DNA of 64,000 nt from Schaalia sp. ORNL0103 (GCF_019429565.1 NZ_JAHXSA010000001.1:682001-746000); one strand, 5' to 3'; shown: positions 44,535-53,599, numbered from the stretch's first letter. Notes: generated from the letters alone by a model not told the origin. Program-made: numbers and translations.

Positions 44535-47282
44535 ATGGCAGAAGAGACTCGAGGACGCGGCGAATTCGGCCGTGGTGGATACCAGAAGCGCCAGCCGCAG
44601 TGGCGCGATCGCGATGGCGAACGTTCCGACCGCGGTGAGCGTGGTCGCTTCCGTCGTGATGATCGCCGTGACGGTGATCGTGATTTCCAGCGTCGTGACA
44701 ACGATCGTCGTGACTTTGGTTCGCGTGATGATCGTCGTGGTGATCACGGTGGTTTCCAGCGTCGTGACGACGGCCGCGACAATTTCGAGGACCGTGGGGA
44801 CCGTGGTGGCTTCCGTCGTGATGATCGCCGCGGTGGCTTCCGTGACGACCGTCGTGATGGTGATCGCGGTGGTTTCCAGCGTCGTGACGACCGCCGCGGC
44901 AATTTTGACGACCGCGGCGAGCGTGGTGGCTTCCGTCGTGATGATCGCCGTGAAGGTGATCGTGGCGGTTTCCATCGCCGGAATGACCGTCGCGGTGGCT
45001 TCCGTGACGACCGTCGTGATGGTGATCGCGGTGGTTTCCAGCGTCGTGACGACCGCCGCGGCAATTTTGACGACCGCGGCGAGCGTGGTGGCTTCCGTCG
45101 TGATGATCGCCGTGAAGGTGATCGTGGCGGTTTCCATCGCCGGGATGACCGTCGCGGTGGTTTCCGCGATGACCGTCGTGATGGTGATCGTGGCGGTTTC
45201 CACCGGCGCGGCAATGATCGTCGTGACTTTGGTTCGCGTGATGACCGTCGTGGGGACCGCGGTGGCTACCAGCGTCGCGACGACCGCCGCGGCGGCTTCC
45301 AGGACCGCGGACGCGGCGGCGCGCAGCGCAACGATGGCGGTTACAAGAGCTACTCCTCGACGGATGAGTACGTCTCGCCCAACGGCAACGAGCCGACGAT
45401 TCCCGCCGGCGTCAGCGCAGAGGAGCTCGACCGCGATGCTCTGCGCGCTCTGACCACGCTCTCTGGGCCCAATCGTGACATTGTTGCCCGTCACCTGGTG
45501 ATGGCCGGGCAGCTGATTGATCTTGATCCCGAGGCTGCCTACCAGCATGCGCAGGCTGCCGTTGCGCGCGCAGGACGCGTCGACGTTGTGCGTGAGGCAG
45601 CTGCGCTTACCGCTTACGCTTCCGGTCGGTACGAGGAGGCGCTGCGCGAGGTTCGTGCCGTGCGCCGTATGCGTGGCGATTCCTCGCTGCGTGCCGTGGA
45701 AGCCGACGCTGAGCGCGGCCTCGGCCATCCGGAAAAGGCCGTCGAAATCATCGACGCCACCGATCCCGCGACCCTCGACCTTTCCGAGCAGGTGGAGCTC
45801 GTGCTCGTGTCCTCCGGCGCTCGCGCGGATCTCGGCCAGGCTGAGGTCGGCCTCGTGATCGTTGACGATGCACTCGCAGCACTCCCGGCTGAAGCCGACG
45901 ACGAACTGCGCCGCCGCCTGATGGAGGTGAAGGCGCAGCGACTGCTCGACCTTGGTCGTGAAGACGAAGCCGCAGAGGTCGTTGCCTCGATGCCCGCCGA
46001 GGTTGAGGACACGGAGATCGTCGATATCGCCCTGTACGCCGATGCCGACGTGGATGGCAAGCGTTCCCCGCTTCGTGGCTCGGGCGCGGCTCTGGCTGAA
46101 GAATACGACTGCGCACTGCTCGACCTTGACGGCACGGCGTGGTCCGGGGACGAGACGATCGAATATGCGGCCGCGTCGGTGATCGAGGCGCGCGAGGCCG
46201 GTATGGCTTCCGCCTTCGTCACCAACAATGCGATGCGCACCCCCCAGCAGGTGACCGACAAGCTTAACTCCATGGACTTCCAGGCGACGCCTGACATGGT
46301 CATGACCTCCGCGATGGACATCGCAGCGATCATGGCCGAAGAGCTCGAGGAGGGCTCGAAGGTCTTCGTCATCGGCGGCGCCGGCCTGCGTCTCGCTCTC
46401 GAGGAGCGTGGCTTCATTCTGGTGGACAGTGCCGATGAGGAGCCTGTTGCCGTTGTTCAGGGCCTCGACAAGAAGGTCGACTGGGCGCTGCTGTCCGAAG
46501 GCGCTTTCGCCATCGAGCGCGGGGCCGCCTTCTACGCCTCGAACCTTGATGCGACCTTGCCTATCGAGCGTGGCCAGGCACTGGGCAACGGCTCGCTGGT
46601 CCGCGCCATTCAGCACGCGACGCGCAAGCGTCCGATTGCTGGCGGCAAGCCCGAGCCGGGTATCTACCGCCGTGCCGGCGAGCTCGTGGGCGCGCAGAAC
46701 CCGCTTGCTGTCGGTGACCGCCTCGAGACCGACATCATGGGTGCTGTCGCCGCCGGCGTGCCTGCCCTGCATGTCCTGACGGGTGTGCACCAGGCGCGCG
46801 ACGTCATCCGCGCCCCGCGCGGGCAGCGTCCCACCTACCTCGCGATCGACATGCGCGGTCTGCTGGAGGCACACCCGGCACCCAAGCACCACCGCGATGG
46901 GACCTGGACTTGCGGTGTTTCCCAGGTTGCCAAGGCGACGCGCTCCGGAGTGCTCACGCTCGACGATGTCGAATTGACCGAGCCTGTCACGATCAGCATC
47001 GACTCCTACCGTGCTCTCGCCGCTGCGGCGTGGGAGTACGCGGATGGCGCCGGCACGCCGGTCAGCTGCCCCGAGATCACGGTCGTTGACAACGAGGATC
47101 CTGCTGGCATCGTCTCCCAGCCCGAGCCTGTTGCCGCCGCGGACGAGGACGACTTCTACGATGTTGCCGCGGATGCCGACAAGCTGCCCGAACCGGGTGC
47201 TTCAACCCCCGCGTTCCTGCCCGGTGAGGAGGAGCTCGAGGAGCTCCTGGAGCGCACGGCAGATCTGGACGAGCAGGCCTGA
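44535..47282 (+). CDS. RGG/RD-repeat, TPR-like and HAD-IIA phosphatase fusion
   Basis: 915 residues from ATG 44535. Residues about 1-275 are low-complexity repeats of Arg, Asp, Gly and Phe (DDRRGGFRRDD type), probably disordered and RNA-binding. Residues about 285-505 are alpha-helical TPR-like repeats (DPEAAYQHAQAAVARAG). From about 525 lies a HAD-IIA (NagD-like) phosphatase: LLDLDGTAWSGDETI, FVTNNAMRTP and AVGDRLETDIMGAVAAGVPA. M. tuberculosis and relatives encode the TPR part and the HAD part as two adjacent genes upstream of tlyA; here they are one frame. Substrate unknown. It is the first gene after the rrn terminator. Confidence 0.88.
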   Translation: MAEETRGRGEFGRGGYQKRQPQWRDRDGERSDRGERGRFRRDDRRDGDRDFQRRDNDRRDFGSRDDRRGDHGGFQRRDDGRDNFEDRGDRGGFRRDDRRGGFRDDRRDGDRGGFQRRDDRRGNFDDRGERGGFRRDDRREGDRGGFHRRNDRRGGFRDDRRDGDRGGFQRRDDRRGNFDDRGERGGFRRDDRREGDRGGFHRRDDRRGGFRDDRRDGDRGGFHRRGNDRRDFGSRDDRRGDRGGYQRRDDRRGGFQDRGRGGAQRNDGGYKSYSSTDEYVSPNGNEPTIPAGVSAEELDRDALRALTTLSGPNRDIVARHLVMAGQLIDLDPEAAYQHAQAAVARAGRVDVVREAAALTAYASGRYEEALREVRAVRRMRGDSSLRAVEADAERGLGHPEKAVEIIDATDPATLDLSEQVELVLVSSGARADLGQAEVGLVIVDDALAALPAEADDELRRRLMEVKAQRLLDLGREDEAAEVVASMPAEVEDTEIVDIALYADADVDGKRSPLRGSGAALAEEYDCALLDLDGTAWSGDETIEYAAASVIEAREAGMASAFVTNNAMRTPQQVTDKLNSMDFQATPDMVMTSAMDIAAIMAEELEEGSKVFVIGGAGLRLALEERGFILVDSADEEPVAVVQGLDKKVDWALLSEGAFAIERGAAFYASNLDATLPIERGQALGNGSLVRAIQHATRKRPIAGGKPEPGIYRRAGELVGAQNPLAVGDRLETDIMGAVAAGVPALHVLTGVHQARDVIRAPRGQRPTYLAIDMRGLLEAHPAPKHHRDGTWTCGVSQVAKATRSGVLTLDDVELTEPVTISIDSYRALAAAAWEYADGAGTPVSCPEITVVDNEDPAGIVSQPEPVAAADEDDFYDVAADADKLPEPGASTPAFLPGEEELEELLERTADLDEQA
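44829..45210 (+). repeat. 162-bp tandem duplication in the RGG/RD region
   Basis: Copy 1 is 44829-44990 and copy 2 is 44991-45152; by eye they differ at one base (GGAATGACC in copy 1, GGGATGACC in copy 2). A third, diverged partial copy begins at 45153. The unit is 54 codons, so the frame is kept. Shorter internal similarities of about 60-75 bp extend from 44640 to 45300. Confidence 0.93.
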
Positions 47283-47470
47283 TGGCATTAAGCGAGCAGA
47301 CTGAGGCCCGCCTGGTCGGTTTCGATCAGCTCGGTGCGTCCCTTCAAGTGGAGACGCTCCGGGCGATCGAGGCCGACCTGCGGCGGGCGCTGTCTGCCGA
47401 CGCGCCGAGCGGCACGGTCCGCCCCGGTGCGCAACCAACTGGTTCAGGCAACGACGGGGGCGGCGCATGA
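47282..47470 (+). CDS. Small conserved-position protein before tlyA
   Basis: 62 residues from ATG 47282, overlapping the fusion gene's stop by one base (TGATG) and tlyA by four (ATGA). The first 40 residues are a predicted helix (ARLVGFDQLGASLQVETLRA) and the rest is Gly/Ser/Pro-rich. A similarly small gene occupies the same place in mycobacteria (Rv1693, from memory). No function is known to me; coupling on both sides argues that it is expressed. Confidence 0.7.
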   Translation: MALSEQTEARLVGFDQLGASLQVETLRAIEADLRRALSADAPSGTVRPGAQPTGSGNDGGGA

Positions 47471-48294
47471 AGTTACGCAGAATCGACTCTGAGCTGGTGC
47501 GCCGCGGCCTTGCCAAGTCCCGTGCCGCTGCCGCACAGATGATCGAGGACGGGCGCGTCAAGCTTGATGGACAGATCGTGCTCAAGCCCGCTCGCCAAAT
47601 GGATCCCGCTCAGGCGATCCTCGTCGAGGAATCGGACGATCCGGAATACGTATCGCGTGGTGCTCACAAGCTTGCGGGAGCACTCGATGCGCTCGGCGAC
47701 AAGGCGCCGCTGATCGAGGGGCGTCGGGCTCTGGACGCCGGTGCTTCGACGGGTGGTTTTACCGACGTGTTGCTGCGCCGCGGCGCTGCATCCGTCATCG
47801 CCGTCGACGTCGGGTACGGCCAGCTCGCGTGGAAGCTGCAGAGCGACCCGCGCGTGGAGGTGCACGATCGGACGAACGTGCGCACCCTCGATCCGGCTTC
47901 CGTTGCTCCCGCCCCCGAACTGGTCGTGGGGGATATGTCGTTCATTTCTTTGACGCTTGTTCTTCCGGCTCTCGTCGCCGCGGCCGCACCCCACGCCGAT
48001 TTCCTCCTGATGGTCAAGCCCCAGTTCGAAATCGGTAAGGAACGCCTCGGCCACGGGGGAGTGGTGCGCAATCCCGAGCACCACGTGGAAACGGTCGAAA
48101 CGGTTGCGCGGTGTGCCATCGAGCTTGGCTTGGATATCGCAGCGATCGCTGCGTCACCGCTGCCCGGTCCATCCGGTAACGTCGAGTATTTCGTGCACAT
48201 GCGGCGCGACTACCCGGATCCCATCGATCCCATGCAGCTCACTGACTACATCCGGCGTGCGGTCGAGGCCGGTCCCGCTGGAGGTTCCCGATGA
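47467..48294 (+). CDS. tlyA: TlyA-family 16S/23S rRNA 2'-O-methyltransferase
   Basis: 275 residues from ATG 47467. An N-terminal S4 RNA-binding domain (about 1-60; RIDSELVRRGLAKSRAAAAQ) precedes an FtsJ-type SAM methyltransferase with ALDAGASTGGFTDVLLRRGA, VVGDMSFISL and LLMVKPQFE. In mycobacteria TlyA methylates 16S C1409 and 23S C1920 and affects capreomycin sensitivity. It overlaps both neighbours by 4 bp. Confidence 0.95.
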   Translation: MKLRRIDSELVRRGLAKSRAAAAQMIEDGRVKLDGQIVLKPARQMDPAQAILVEESDDPEYVSRGAHKLAGALDALGDKAPLIEGRRALDAGASTGGFTDVLLRRGAASVIAVDVGYGQLAWKLQSDPRVEVHDRTNVRTLDPASVAPAPELVVGDMSFISLTLVLPALVAAAAPHADFLLMVKPQFEIGKERLGHGGVVRNPEHHVETVETVARCAIELGLDIAAIAASPLPGPSGNVEYFVHMRRDYPDPIDPMQLTDYIRRAVEAGPAGGSR

Positions 48295-49121
48295 CTCGTG
48301 TCCTGATGGTTCGTCACCGTCACAGGCCCAACGCGGTGACGAGCGCCGTAAGCCTCGCAGATGCACTCAAGGAACGCGGCATCGATGTCGTCGACGACGC
48401 TTCGGGTGGCGATATCGATATGGTCCTCTCGATCGGCGGCGACGGCACGTTCTTGGTCGCTGCGTCGAGTGCGCGCGCTTTGGACGTTCCCCTTCTCGGT
48501 ATCAACGCCGGCCACATGGGATTCCTGACGGAACTCGGTGATAAGGGCACGGGCGATCTCGCACGCAAGATTGCCGATGGCGACTTTTCGGTCGAACGAC
48601 GCATGACCCTCGATGTCACGATGGAACGTCCTGACGGATCGAAGGCCGACGACTGGGCGCTCAACGAGGCTGTCGTCATGCACACCGACGTCGCACATCC
48701 CGTTCATTTTGCGCTCGTCGTCGACGGCCAGGAAGTGTCGACGTACGGCGCTGACGGCATGATTTTGTCGACTCCCACCGGATCAACTGCCTACTCGTTC
48801 TCCGCGGGAGGCCCGGTCGTGTGGCCCGATACCGAGGCGATCGTTGTCGCCCCGCTGGCCGCTCACGGCCTTTTCACCCGCCCGCTCGTCGTCGGTCCGT
48901 CGGCGTGCGTGGAGATCGTTGTTCTCGACGACATGTGGACAGCTCCCGAGATGTGGTGCGACGGCCTACGTCGTATGACAGTCCCCGCTGGGGCTGTGGT
49001 GCGTGCGCGCGTCGGTTCGTCGCCCGTTCAGCTTGTACGCGTGGACGACACCCCGTTTTCTGCGCGTCTCGTCCGCAAGTTCAATCTTCCCGTGCGCGGG
49101 TGGAGGGATGGTCCTCGGTGA
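48291..49121 (+). CDS. nadK: NAD kinase
   Basis: 276 residues from ATG 48291 (ATGA overlap with tlyA). Makes NADP from NAD with ATP or polyphosphate. The family motif GGDGTFL occurs as LSIGGDGTFLVAASS, with INAGHMGFLTEL, the NE/D segment WALNEAVV and the second glycine-rich motif STPTGSTAYSFSAGGPV. It overlaps recN by 4 bp (GTGA). Confidence 0.96.
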   Translation: MTRVLMVRHRHRPNAVTSAVSLADALKERGIDVVDDASGGDIDMVLSIGGDGTFLVAASSARALDVPLLGINAGHMGFLTELGDKGTGDLARKIADGDFSVERRMTLDVTMERPDGSKADDWALNEAVVMHTDVAHPVHFALVVDGQEVSTYGADGMILSTPTGSTAYSFSAGGPVVWPDTEAIVVAPLAAHGLFTRPLVVGPSACVEIVVLDDMWTAPEMWCDGLRRMTVPAGAVVRARVGSSPVQLVRVDDTPFSARLVRKFNLPVRGWRDGPR

Positions 49122-50794
49122 TCGAGTCTCTCGATATTTCGCATCTCGGTGTCATCGAGTCCGCCCACGTTGACTTTGGCGAGGGCCTTATCGTCGTCAC
49201 CGGTGAGACCGGTGCGGGTAAGACGATGGTGCTGTCGAGTCTTCAGCTGCTGCTCGGTGCCCGAGCGGATGCTGCGCTTGTGCGCTCGGGTGCTGATCGT
49301 CTGTCCGTCGATGGCATTTTCTCGGTGAACGACGAGGTTGCAACACGCGTTGAGGAGGCCGGTGGCCTCATCGAGGGCGGTGAGCTGATTGTTGGCCGTT
49401 CGGTGCGTGCCGCCGGCCGGTCGCGAGCGCACCTCGGATCGCGCCCCGTGCCGGCCTCGGTCTTGACGGATATCGTCGGGTCGATGGTGACGATTCATGG
49501 GCAGGCCGACCAGATCCGCTTGACGGGGGAAGCCGCACAGCGCAGAGCGCTCGATCAGTTCGGCGGTGATGAGCACGCGGCTCTGCTCGAGGAGTACCGT
49601 ACAGCTTTCCGTCACGCGGTCGATGTCAAGCATCGCCTGGATTCGCTGCGTGGCGATGCGAGCGAGCGCGCCGAGGAGCTGGAGGATCTGCGAGCCGCCA
49701 TCAAGCAGATCGAAGAGCTTGATCCTGTGATCGGTGAGGAAGAAGACCTCGTTCGCGAAGCAGCGCGCCTGACGAACGTCGAGGACCTGCGTGCGCTGGT
49801 GGGAGTGGCTCTGGGCTATCTCAAGGGTGACGATCGGGGCGACTTTACAGGGGCTGTCGAGGCGACCCGTCACGCTTACGCACAGCTCGATGACGCAGCT
49901 CGATTCGACGAGGCCGTGGCTGAGTTTGTGGGCCGTGCGCGCAATCAGGTGCTCGAGTTGGAAGCACTTGCTGATGACGTCTCGGTGTACCTGTCGCGCC
50001 TCGACGCTGATCCGGAGAGGCTTGCGCAGATCCACGCGAGACGCGCGGCTATCAAAGACGTGCTGCGCGGGCGCGCGGCTGACATCGAGGGCCTCCTCGC
50101 ATGGGCTGACGAGGCTCGCTCTCGTGTCGAGGAACTTTCGTCTCCCGGGTCCGATCCGGCGGCTGTCGAACGTGAACTGGCGGCCGCCCAGGAGCGTGTG
50201 CTTGAGTGCGGGCGTCGTGTCACGCAGGCGCGTGTGCGTCTTGCGGGACAGCTCGCGGAGGGCGTGAACGAGGAGCTTCACGCCCTGTCGATGCCCGACG
50301 CGACGCTGCACATCGATTGTGAGCCGACGAAACCGACCTCTCATGGATGTGAGACCGTCATCTTCCGCTTGCAGCCGCATCCTCATGCTCCCGCCCGCCC
50401 TCTCGGACAGGGAGCCTCCGGCGGTGAGTTGTCCCGTGTCATGCTCGCACTGGAGCTGATGCTGGGGCGCACCGAGGCGTCGTCGACGTTTATCTTCGAC
50501 GAGATTGACGCCGGTATTGGCGGGCAGACCGCGACCGAGGTTGGCGCGCGTCTCAAGCGGCTTGCACAATCACGGCAGGTGATTGTCGTGACGCACCTGG
50601 CCCAAGTTGCGGCTTTTGGCGACCAGCACCTCGTCATCGAGAAGAACGATGGGACCACGAAGGTACACGAAGTGAGCGGTGCGAACCGCGAAGCTGAACT
50701 CACCCGCATGATGGGTGGGGATCCGCACTCGGCTGCGGCGCGCCGCCACGCTTCGCAAGTCTTGGCCTCTGCCGTGTCACAATCGCAGGGATGA
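49118..50794 (+). CDS. recN: DNA repair protein RecN
   Basis: 558 residues from GTG 49118 within the nadK stop. SMC-like ATPase acting early in double-strand-break repair. Walker A is GETGAGKTMVLSSL (about residue 30), followed by the RSGAD segment and the central coiled coil (about 150-370). The signature is GQGASGGELSRVMLALELM and Walker B is TFIFDEIDAGIGG. An upstream in-frame extension lies wholly within nadK and is not the start. Confidence 0.96.
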   Translation: MIESLDISHLGVIESAHVDFGEGLIVVTGETGAGKTMVLSSLQLLLGARADAALVRSGADRLSVDGIFSVNDEVATRVEEAGGLIEGGELIVGRSVRAAGRSRAHLGSRPVPASVLTDIVGSMVTIHGQADQIRLTGEAAQRRALDQFGGDEHAALLEEYRTAFRHAVDVKHRLDSLRGDASERAEELEDLRAAIKQIEELDPVIGEEEDLVREAARLTNVEDLRALVGVALGYLKGDDRGDFTGAVEATRHAYAQLDDAARFDEAVAEFVGRARNQVLELEALADDVSVYLSRLDADPERLAQIHARRAAIKDVLRGRAADIEGLLAWADEARSRVEELSSPGSDPAAVERELAAAQERVLECGRRVTQARVRLAGQLAEGVNEELHALSMPDATLHIDCEPTKPTSHGCETVIFRLQPHPHAPARPLGQGASGGELSRVMLALELMLGRTEASSTFIFDEIDAGIGGQTATEVGARLKRLAQSRQVIVVTHLAQVAAFGDQHLVIEKNDGTTKVHEVSGANREAELTRMMGGDPHSAAARRHASQVLASAVSQSQG

Positions 50795-51936
50795 GTGAGA
50801 CACTTTCAAAGGAATCGAGCGCGCGCTCCGGGCGGATTCGCATTGACGACCGCCCCAAGCACCTGGCGACGCGCCTAGAACGCGGCGAGATCGCCGTCAT
50901 CAACGTTGCGGACCTCGATCGTGACAGCGCTGCGGCGCTCGTTGCTGCCGGTCCCGTCGCTGTGCTGAACGCGCAGCCGTCTCTGACGGGACGCGTAGCC
51001 GCCCTGGGGCCACGCCTTATTCTCGAGGCCGGCATCGTCCTCGTCGACGACCTGGGTCAGGACATCATGTCCTTGCGCGAAGGCCAAGAAGTGACGGTCA
51101 CAGGCTCGAAGGTCCTCGTGGACGGCTCTGTCATTGCGACCGGATCCTTCGTGTCCTCGGATGACTTGGACGTCGACGTCGCCGACTCGTCTGCGCTTTT
51201 CGCCGGTGTCGACGCCTCCATTGAGGACTACCTGGCAAAAGATGGTGCGACGGTGCTGCGCGGAGTCGACGTGCCCAAGCTCTCCGACCTCGGGAAACGG
51301 CCGATTCTCCTTGTGACGGACGCTGCCGACGCGAAGGCCGAGTTGCGCGCGCTTGCCCGTTGGCGCTCCGAGGTCAGCCCGTTTGTGATCGCCGTCGACG
51401 GTGGAGCCGACGTGGCACTGAAGGCCCGACTGTCGCTCGACCTCGTCGTCGGTGATGCCGAACTGATGAGTGAGAAGGCGATTCGCAAGGCTCGCTCCTT
51501 TATCGTCCGCGTCGGAGGAGACGGCCTCGCTCCCGGCGCAGACCGTCTCGACCGTATGGGCGTCGTTTACGATCGCATTGCCATGGCTGGCACCTCTCTC
51601 GACGCGGCCCTCGTTGTTGCCGCGCATTCGACGGCGCCCGCTGTCGTCACCGTCGGGGTGTCCTACGGTGAGGCGGAACTTGTTGACGCCGGCCGAGCCC
51701 TGGTCGCCCCCGCGTTCTTCTCGCGCCTCGCGGTTGGCTCACACCTTATCGGTGCGCAGGCGGTGGCAGCGACCTTCCGCCCGCGTCCGCGCGGTTGGAC
51801 GCTCGTTCTGCTGGCCGTGGTCGCGCTGGCCTTGATGGGCGTCGCCCTGTGGTCGACCCCCTGGGGCAACGACCTGCTGCACCCCGTCACTTCATTCTTT
51901 GTCTCGCTGTTGCACTCCGCAGGAGGAGCCCAATGA
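50791..51936 (+). CDS. steA: SteA-family putative cytokinetic-ring/envelope protein
   Basis: 381 residues from ATG 50791 (ATGA overlap with recN). The cytoplasmic part includes a thiamin-pyrophosphokinase-like region (about 170-300; FVIAVDGGADVALKARLSLDLVVGDAEL), followed by one transmembrane helix near residue 335-355 (LVLLAVVALALMGVALW) and a short outer tail. In corynebacteria SteA works with SteB in septal peptidoglycan remodelling. The overlapping downstream gene here is an mctB homologue, the family to which SteB also belongs. Confidence 0.88.
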   Translation: MSETLSKESSARSGRIRIDDRPKHLATRLERGEIAVINVADLDRDSAAALVAAGPVAVLNAQPSLTGRVAALGPRLILEAGIVLVDDLGQDIMSLREGQEVTVTGSKVLVDGSVIATGSFVSSDDLDVDVADSSALFAGVDASIEDYLAKDGATVLRGVDVPKLSDLGKRPILLVTDAADAKAELRALARWRSEVSPFVIAVDGGADVALKARLSLDLVVGDAELMSEKAIRKARSFIVRVGGDGLAPGADRLDRMGVVYDRIAMAGTSLDAALVVAAHSTAPAVVTVGVSYGEAELVDAGRALVAPAFFSRLAVGSHLIGAQAVAATFRPRPRGWTLVLLAVVALALMGVALWSTPWGNDLLHPVTSFFVSLLHSAGGAQ

Positions 51937-52826
51937 TTAACTTCCGCTACCACGTCGTCTCGATCATCGGGATTTTCATCGCTTTGGCCGTTGGCGTAGT
52001 TCTGGGGGCCGGCCCGCTGCAGAGCCGTATCCAGGCGGGCGTCAGCTCGTCGACGACCACCTCGGCAGCGGATCCGCTGCTGAGCGCTCAAGCCGATGCC
52101 GAGGCTGCCGGCCTCAAGGCTCTCGCTTCCTCGACACTGGCCGGTTCGTTGAGCTCCACCAAGGTTGCTCTTGTTGTGCTGCCCGGCGCATCTGACGACG
52201 ACGTGACCGCGATTCGTTCGACACTGACCGATGCCGGAGCGAGTGTCGTTGGTCGAGTGACGCTTACCGACAACTGGCAGTCCACCTCGATGAGCCAGTA
52301 CCGCACGACGCTGTCGACGACCCTTGCGTCGCACCTCCCGTCGGGTGCTGCCAAGACCGCTAGTGCTGATGGCGTCGTTGGCTATTCGATTGTCCAGGTG
52401 TTGACCACGACCGGAGCTGAGACCGACCTGCTGCGTCAGATTCTCACCGATGAATCCACGCCGATCATGACCGTCGACGAGGACGCGAATGGAAGTGCCA
52501 CGGCGATCGTCGCGGTTGGCCCGCGCGCACAGGCCGCGGCCGCTTCCAACGCGACGCCCGCAGCGGTGACGTCGAGCCCGGATGCATGGGTCGGCCTCGG
52601 TCAGGCGCTCGGTTCGACCAATGGCGTCCTCGTGGGCGACGCTTCCACGCGCGACGCAATGATTTCTCAGGTGCGCGCCAGCGGTACCGTTGTCACGACG
52701 GTTGATTCGGTTGGCACGACACTCGCCGCTGTTGATACCGCTTTGGCGTTGTCGACGCCCGCGACAAGCGCCCGCGCTTTCGGCGTGGGTACCGGCGCAC
52801 AGTCGGTGATTCCCTCCGTCAAGTAG
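51933..52826 (+). CDS. mctB: MctB/SteB-family membrane-anchored protein
   Basis: 297 residues from ATG 51933 (ATGA overlap). An N-terminal transmembrane helix (INFRYHVVSIIGIFIALAVG) is followed by a coiled, Ser/Thr/Ala-rich extracytoplasmic domain. Annotated in mycobacteria as a copper transport protein and in corynebacteria as SteB, partner of SteA. Adjacency to steA favours the second role here. There is no Cys/His metal cluster in the body. A wobble-rich hairpin follows. Confidence 0.85.
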   Translation: MINFRYHVVSIIGIFIALAVGVVLGAGPLQSRIQAGVSSSTTTSAADPLLSAQADAEAAGLKALASSTLAGSLSSTKVALVVLPGASDDDVTAIRSTLTDAGASVVGRVTLTDNWQSTSMSQYRTTLSTTLASHLPSGAAKTASADGVVGYSIVQVLTTTGAETDLLRQILTDESTPIMTVDEDANGSATAIVAVGPRAQAAAASNATPAAVTSSPDAWVGLGQALGSTNGVLVGDASTRDAMISQVRASGTVVTTVDSVGTTLAAVDTALALSTPATSARAFGVGTGAQSVIPSVK

Positions 52827-52844
52827 CGAGCACGGCTCTTTGTC

Positions 52845-52882
52845 GAGGCCTCGGTGGTTCGTAGTGACCGCCGGGGCCTCGC
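52845..52882 (+). terminator. Weak terminator-like hairpin after mctB
   Basis: A 15-bp stem with two wobble positions (CGAGGCCTCGGTGGT at 52845-52859 with ACCGCCGGGGCCTCG at 52868-52882), loop TCGTAGTG. No U-tract. TATACT (52913-52918) beyond it may be the -10 of the NUDIX gene. Confidence 0.55.
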
Positions 52883-52954
52883 CGCATTCCTCGTCGCGCA
52901 AGGCGCGGGCCTATACTCAATGGCGTACTGCCGAACCCGAATGAAAGTGTGAAC

Positions 52955-53599
52955 ATGCGTTTCCTTTCTCCCGAAGACGCTGTGGCCATCGAAGACCAGC
53001 ACAACCCCCGTACCGTGACCAAGAGTGAGACTGTGTGGAGCGGCCGTATCGTCGACGTGGTCAAGGACCACGTCATCGTCGTCGAGGGGCAGGATCCCGT
53101 TGTTCGTGAATACACGCGGCATCCGGGTGCCGTGGCTGTCGTCGTCTTGCGCGGTGAGAGTGGGGGAGAGGAGATCCTCCTGGAACGTCAGTACCGTCAT
53201 CCCGTGAAGGCCGAGCTGTGGGAGATTCCCGCGGGTCTGCTCGATATTCCCGGTGAGGACCCGCGCCTCGCAGCAGAGCGTGAGCTTGCTGAAGAGGCGG
53301 ACCTGGTTGCCGATCGCTGGGATGTCCTCGTCGACTACTTCACCTCACCCGGCGGCTCGACCGAGCCGCTGCGCATTTTCCTCGCCCGCGAGCTTCGTGA
53401 CGCCGATGAGGCGTTCGAACGTGAGGACGAGGAGGCGACGATGGAATACGCGTGGGTGAGCCTCGACGATGCGCTGACCATGGTGCTGGATGGGCGCCTG
53501 CACAACCCGTCTGCCGTCATCGGGGTGCTCGCTACGCACGCCGCTCGCGCGCGAGGGTGGGCCGAATTGCGGCCAGCCGACGCTCCGTGGCTCCGGTGA
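52955..53599 (+). CDS. NUDIX hydrolase, ADP-ribose pyrophosphatase type
   Basis: 214 residues from ATG 52955; GTG 52949 is an alternative. The NUDIX box reads GLLDIPGEDPRLAAERELAE followed by EADL, so the usual Gly of the EExGU end is Asp. YFTSPGGSTEPLRIFLAREL is typical of ADP-ribose pyrophosphatases, which clear free ADP-ribose. The locus matches the Rv1700 position after mctB. pyrG, which lies between them in mycobacteria, is absent here. Confidence 0.88.
   Translation: MRFLSPEDAVAIEDQHNPRTVTKSETVWSGRIVDVVKDHVIVVEGQDPVVREYTRHPGAVAVVVLRGESGGEEILLERQYRHPVKAELWEIPAGLLDIPGEDPRLAAERELAEEADLVADRWDVLVDYFTSPGGSTEPLRIFLARELRDADEAFEREDEEATMEYAWVSLDDALTMVLDGRLHNPSAVIGVLATHAARARGWAELRPADAPWLR

Noticed and set aside
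44640-45300. A repeat array that might suggest CRISPR
   Set aside because: Repeats are 162 bp, contiguous, in frame and coding, with no unique spacers and no cas genes.
44457-46892. An 811-codon open frame on the minus strand opposite the RGG/RD-TPR-HAD gene
   Set aside because: Low-complexity Ala/Thr/Ile and Arg/Ser repeats mirror the coding repeat, there is no ribosome binding site, and it opposes a gene with clear HAD motifs.
48821-49117. A 99-codon N-terminal extension of RecN
   Set aside because: It lies wholly inside nadK, is Arg-rich, and the GTGA start at 49118 gives the normal RecN N-terminus.
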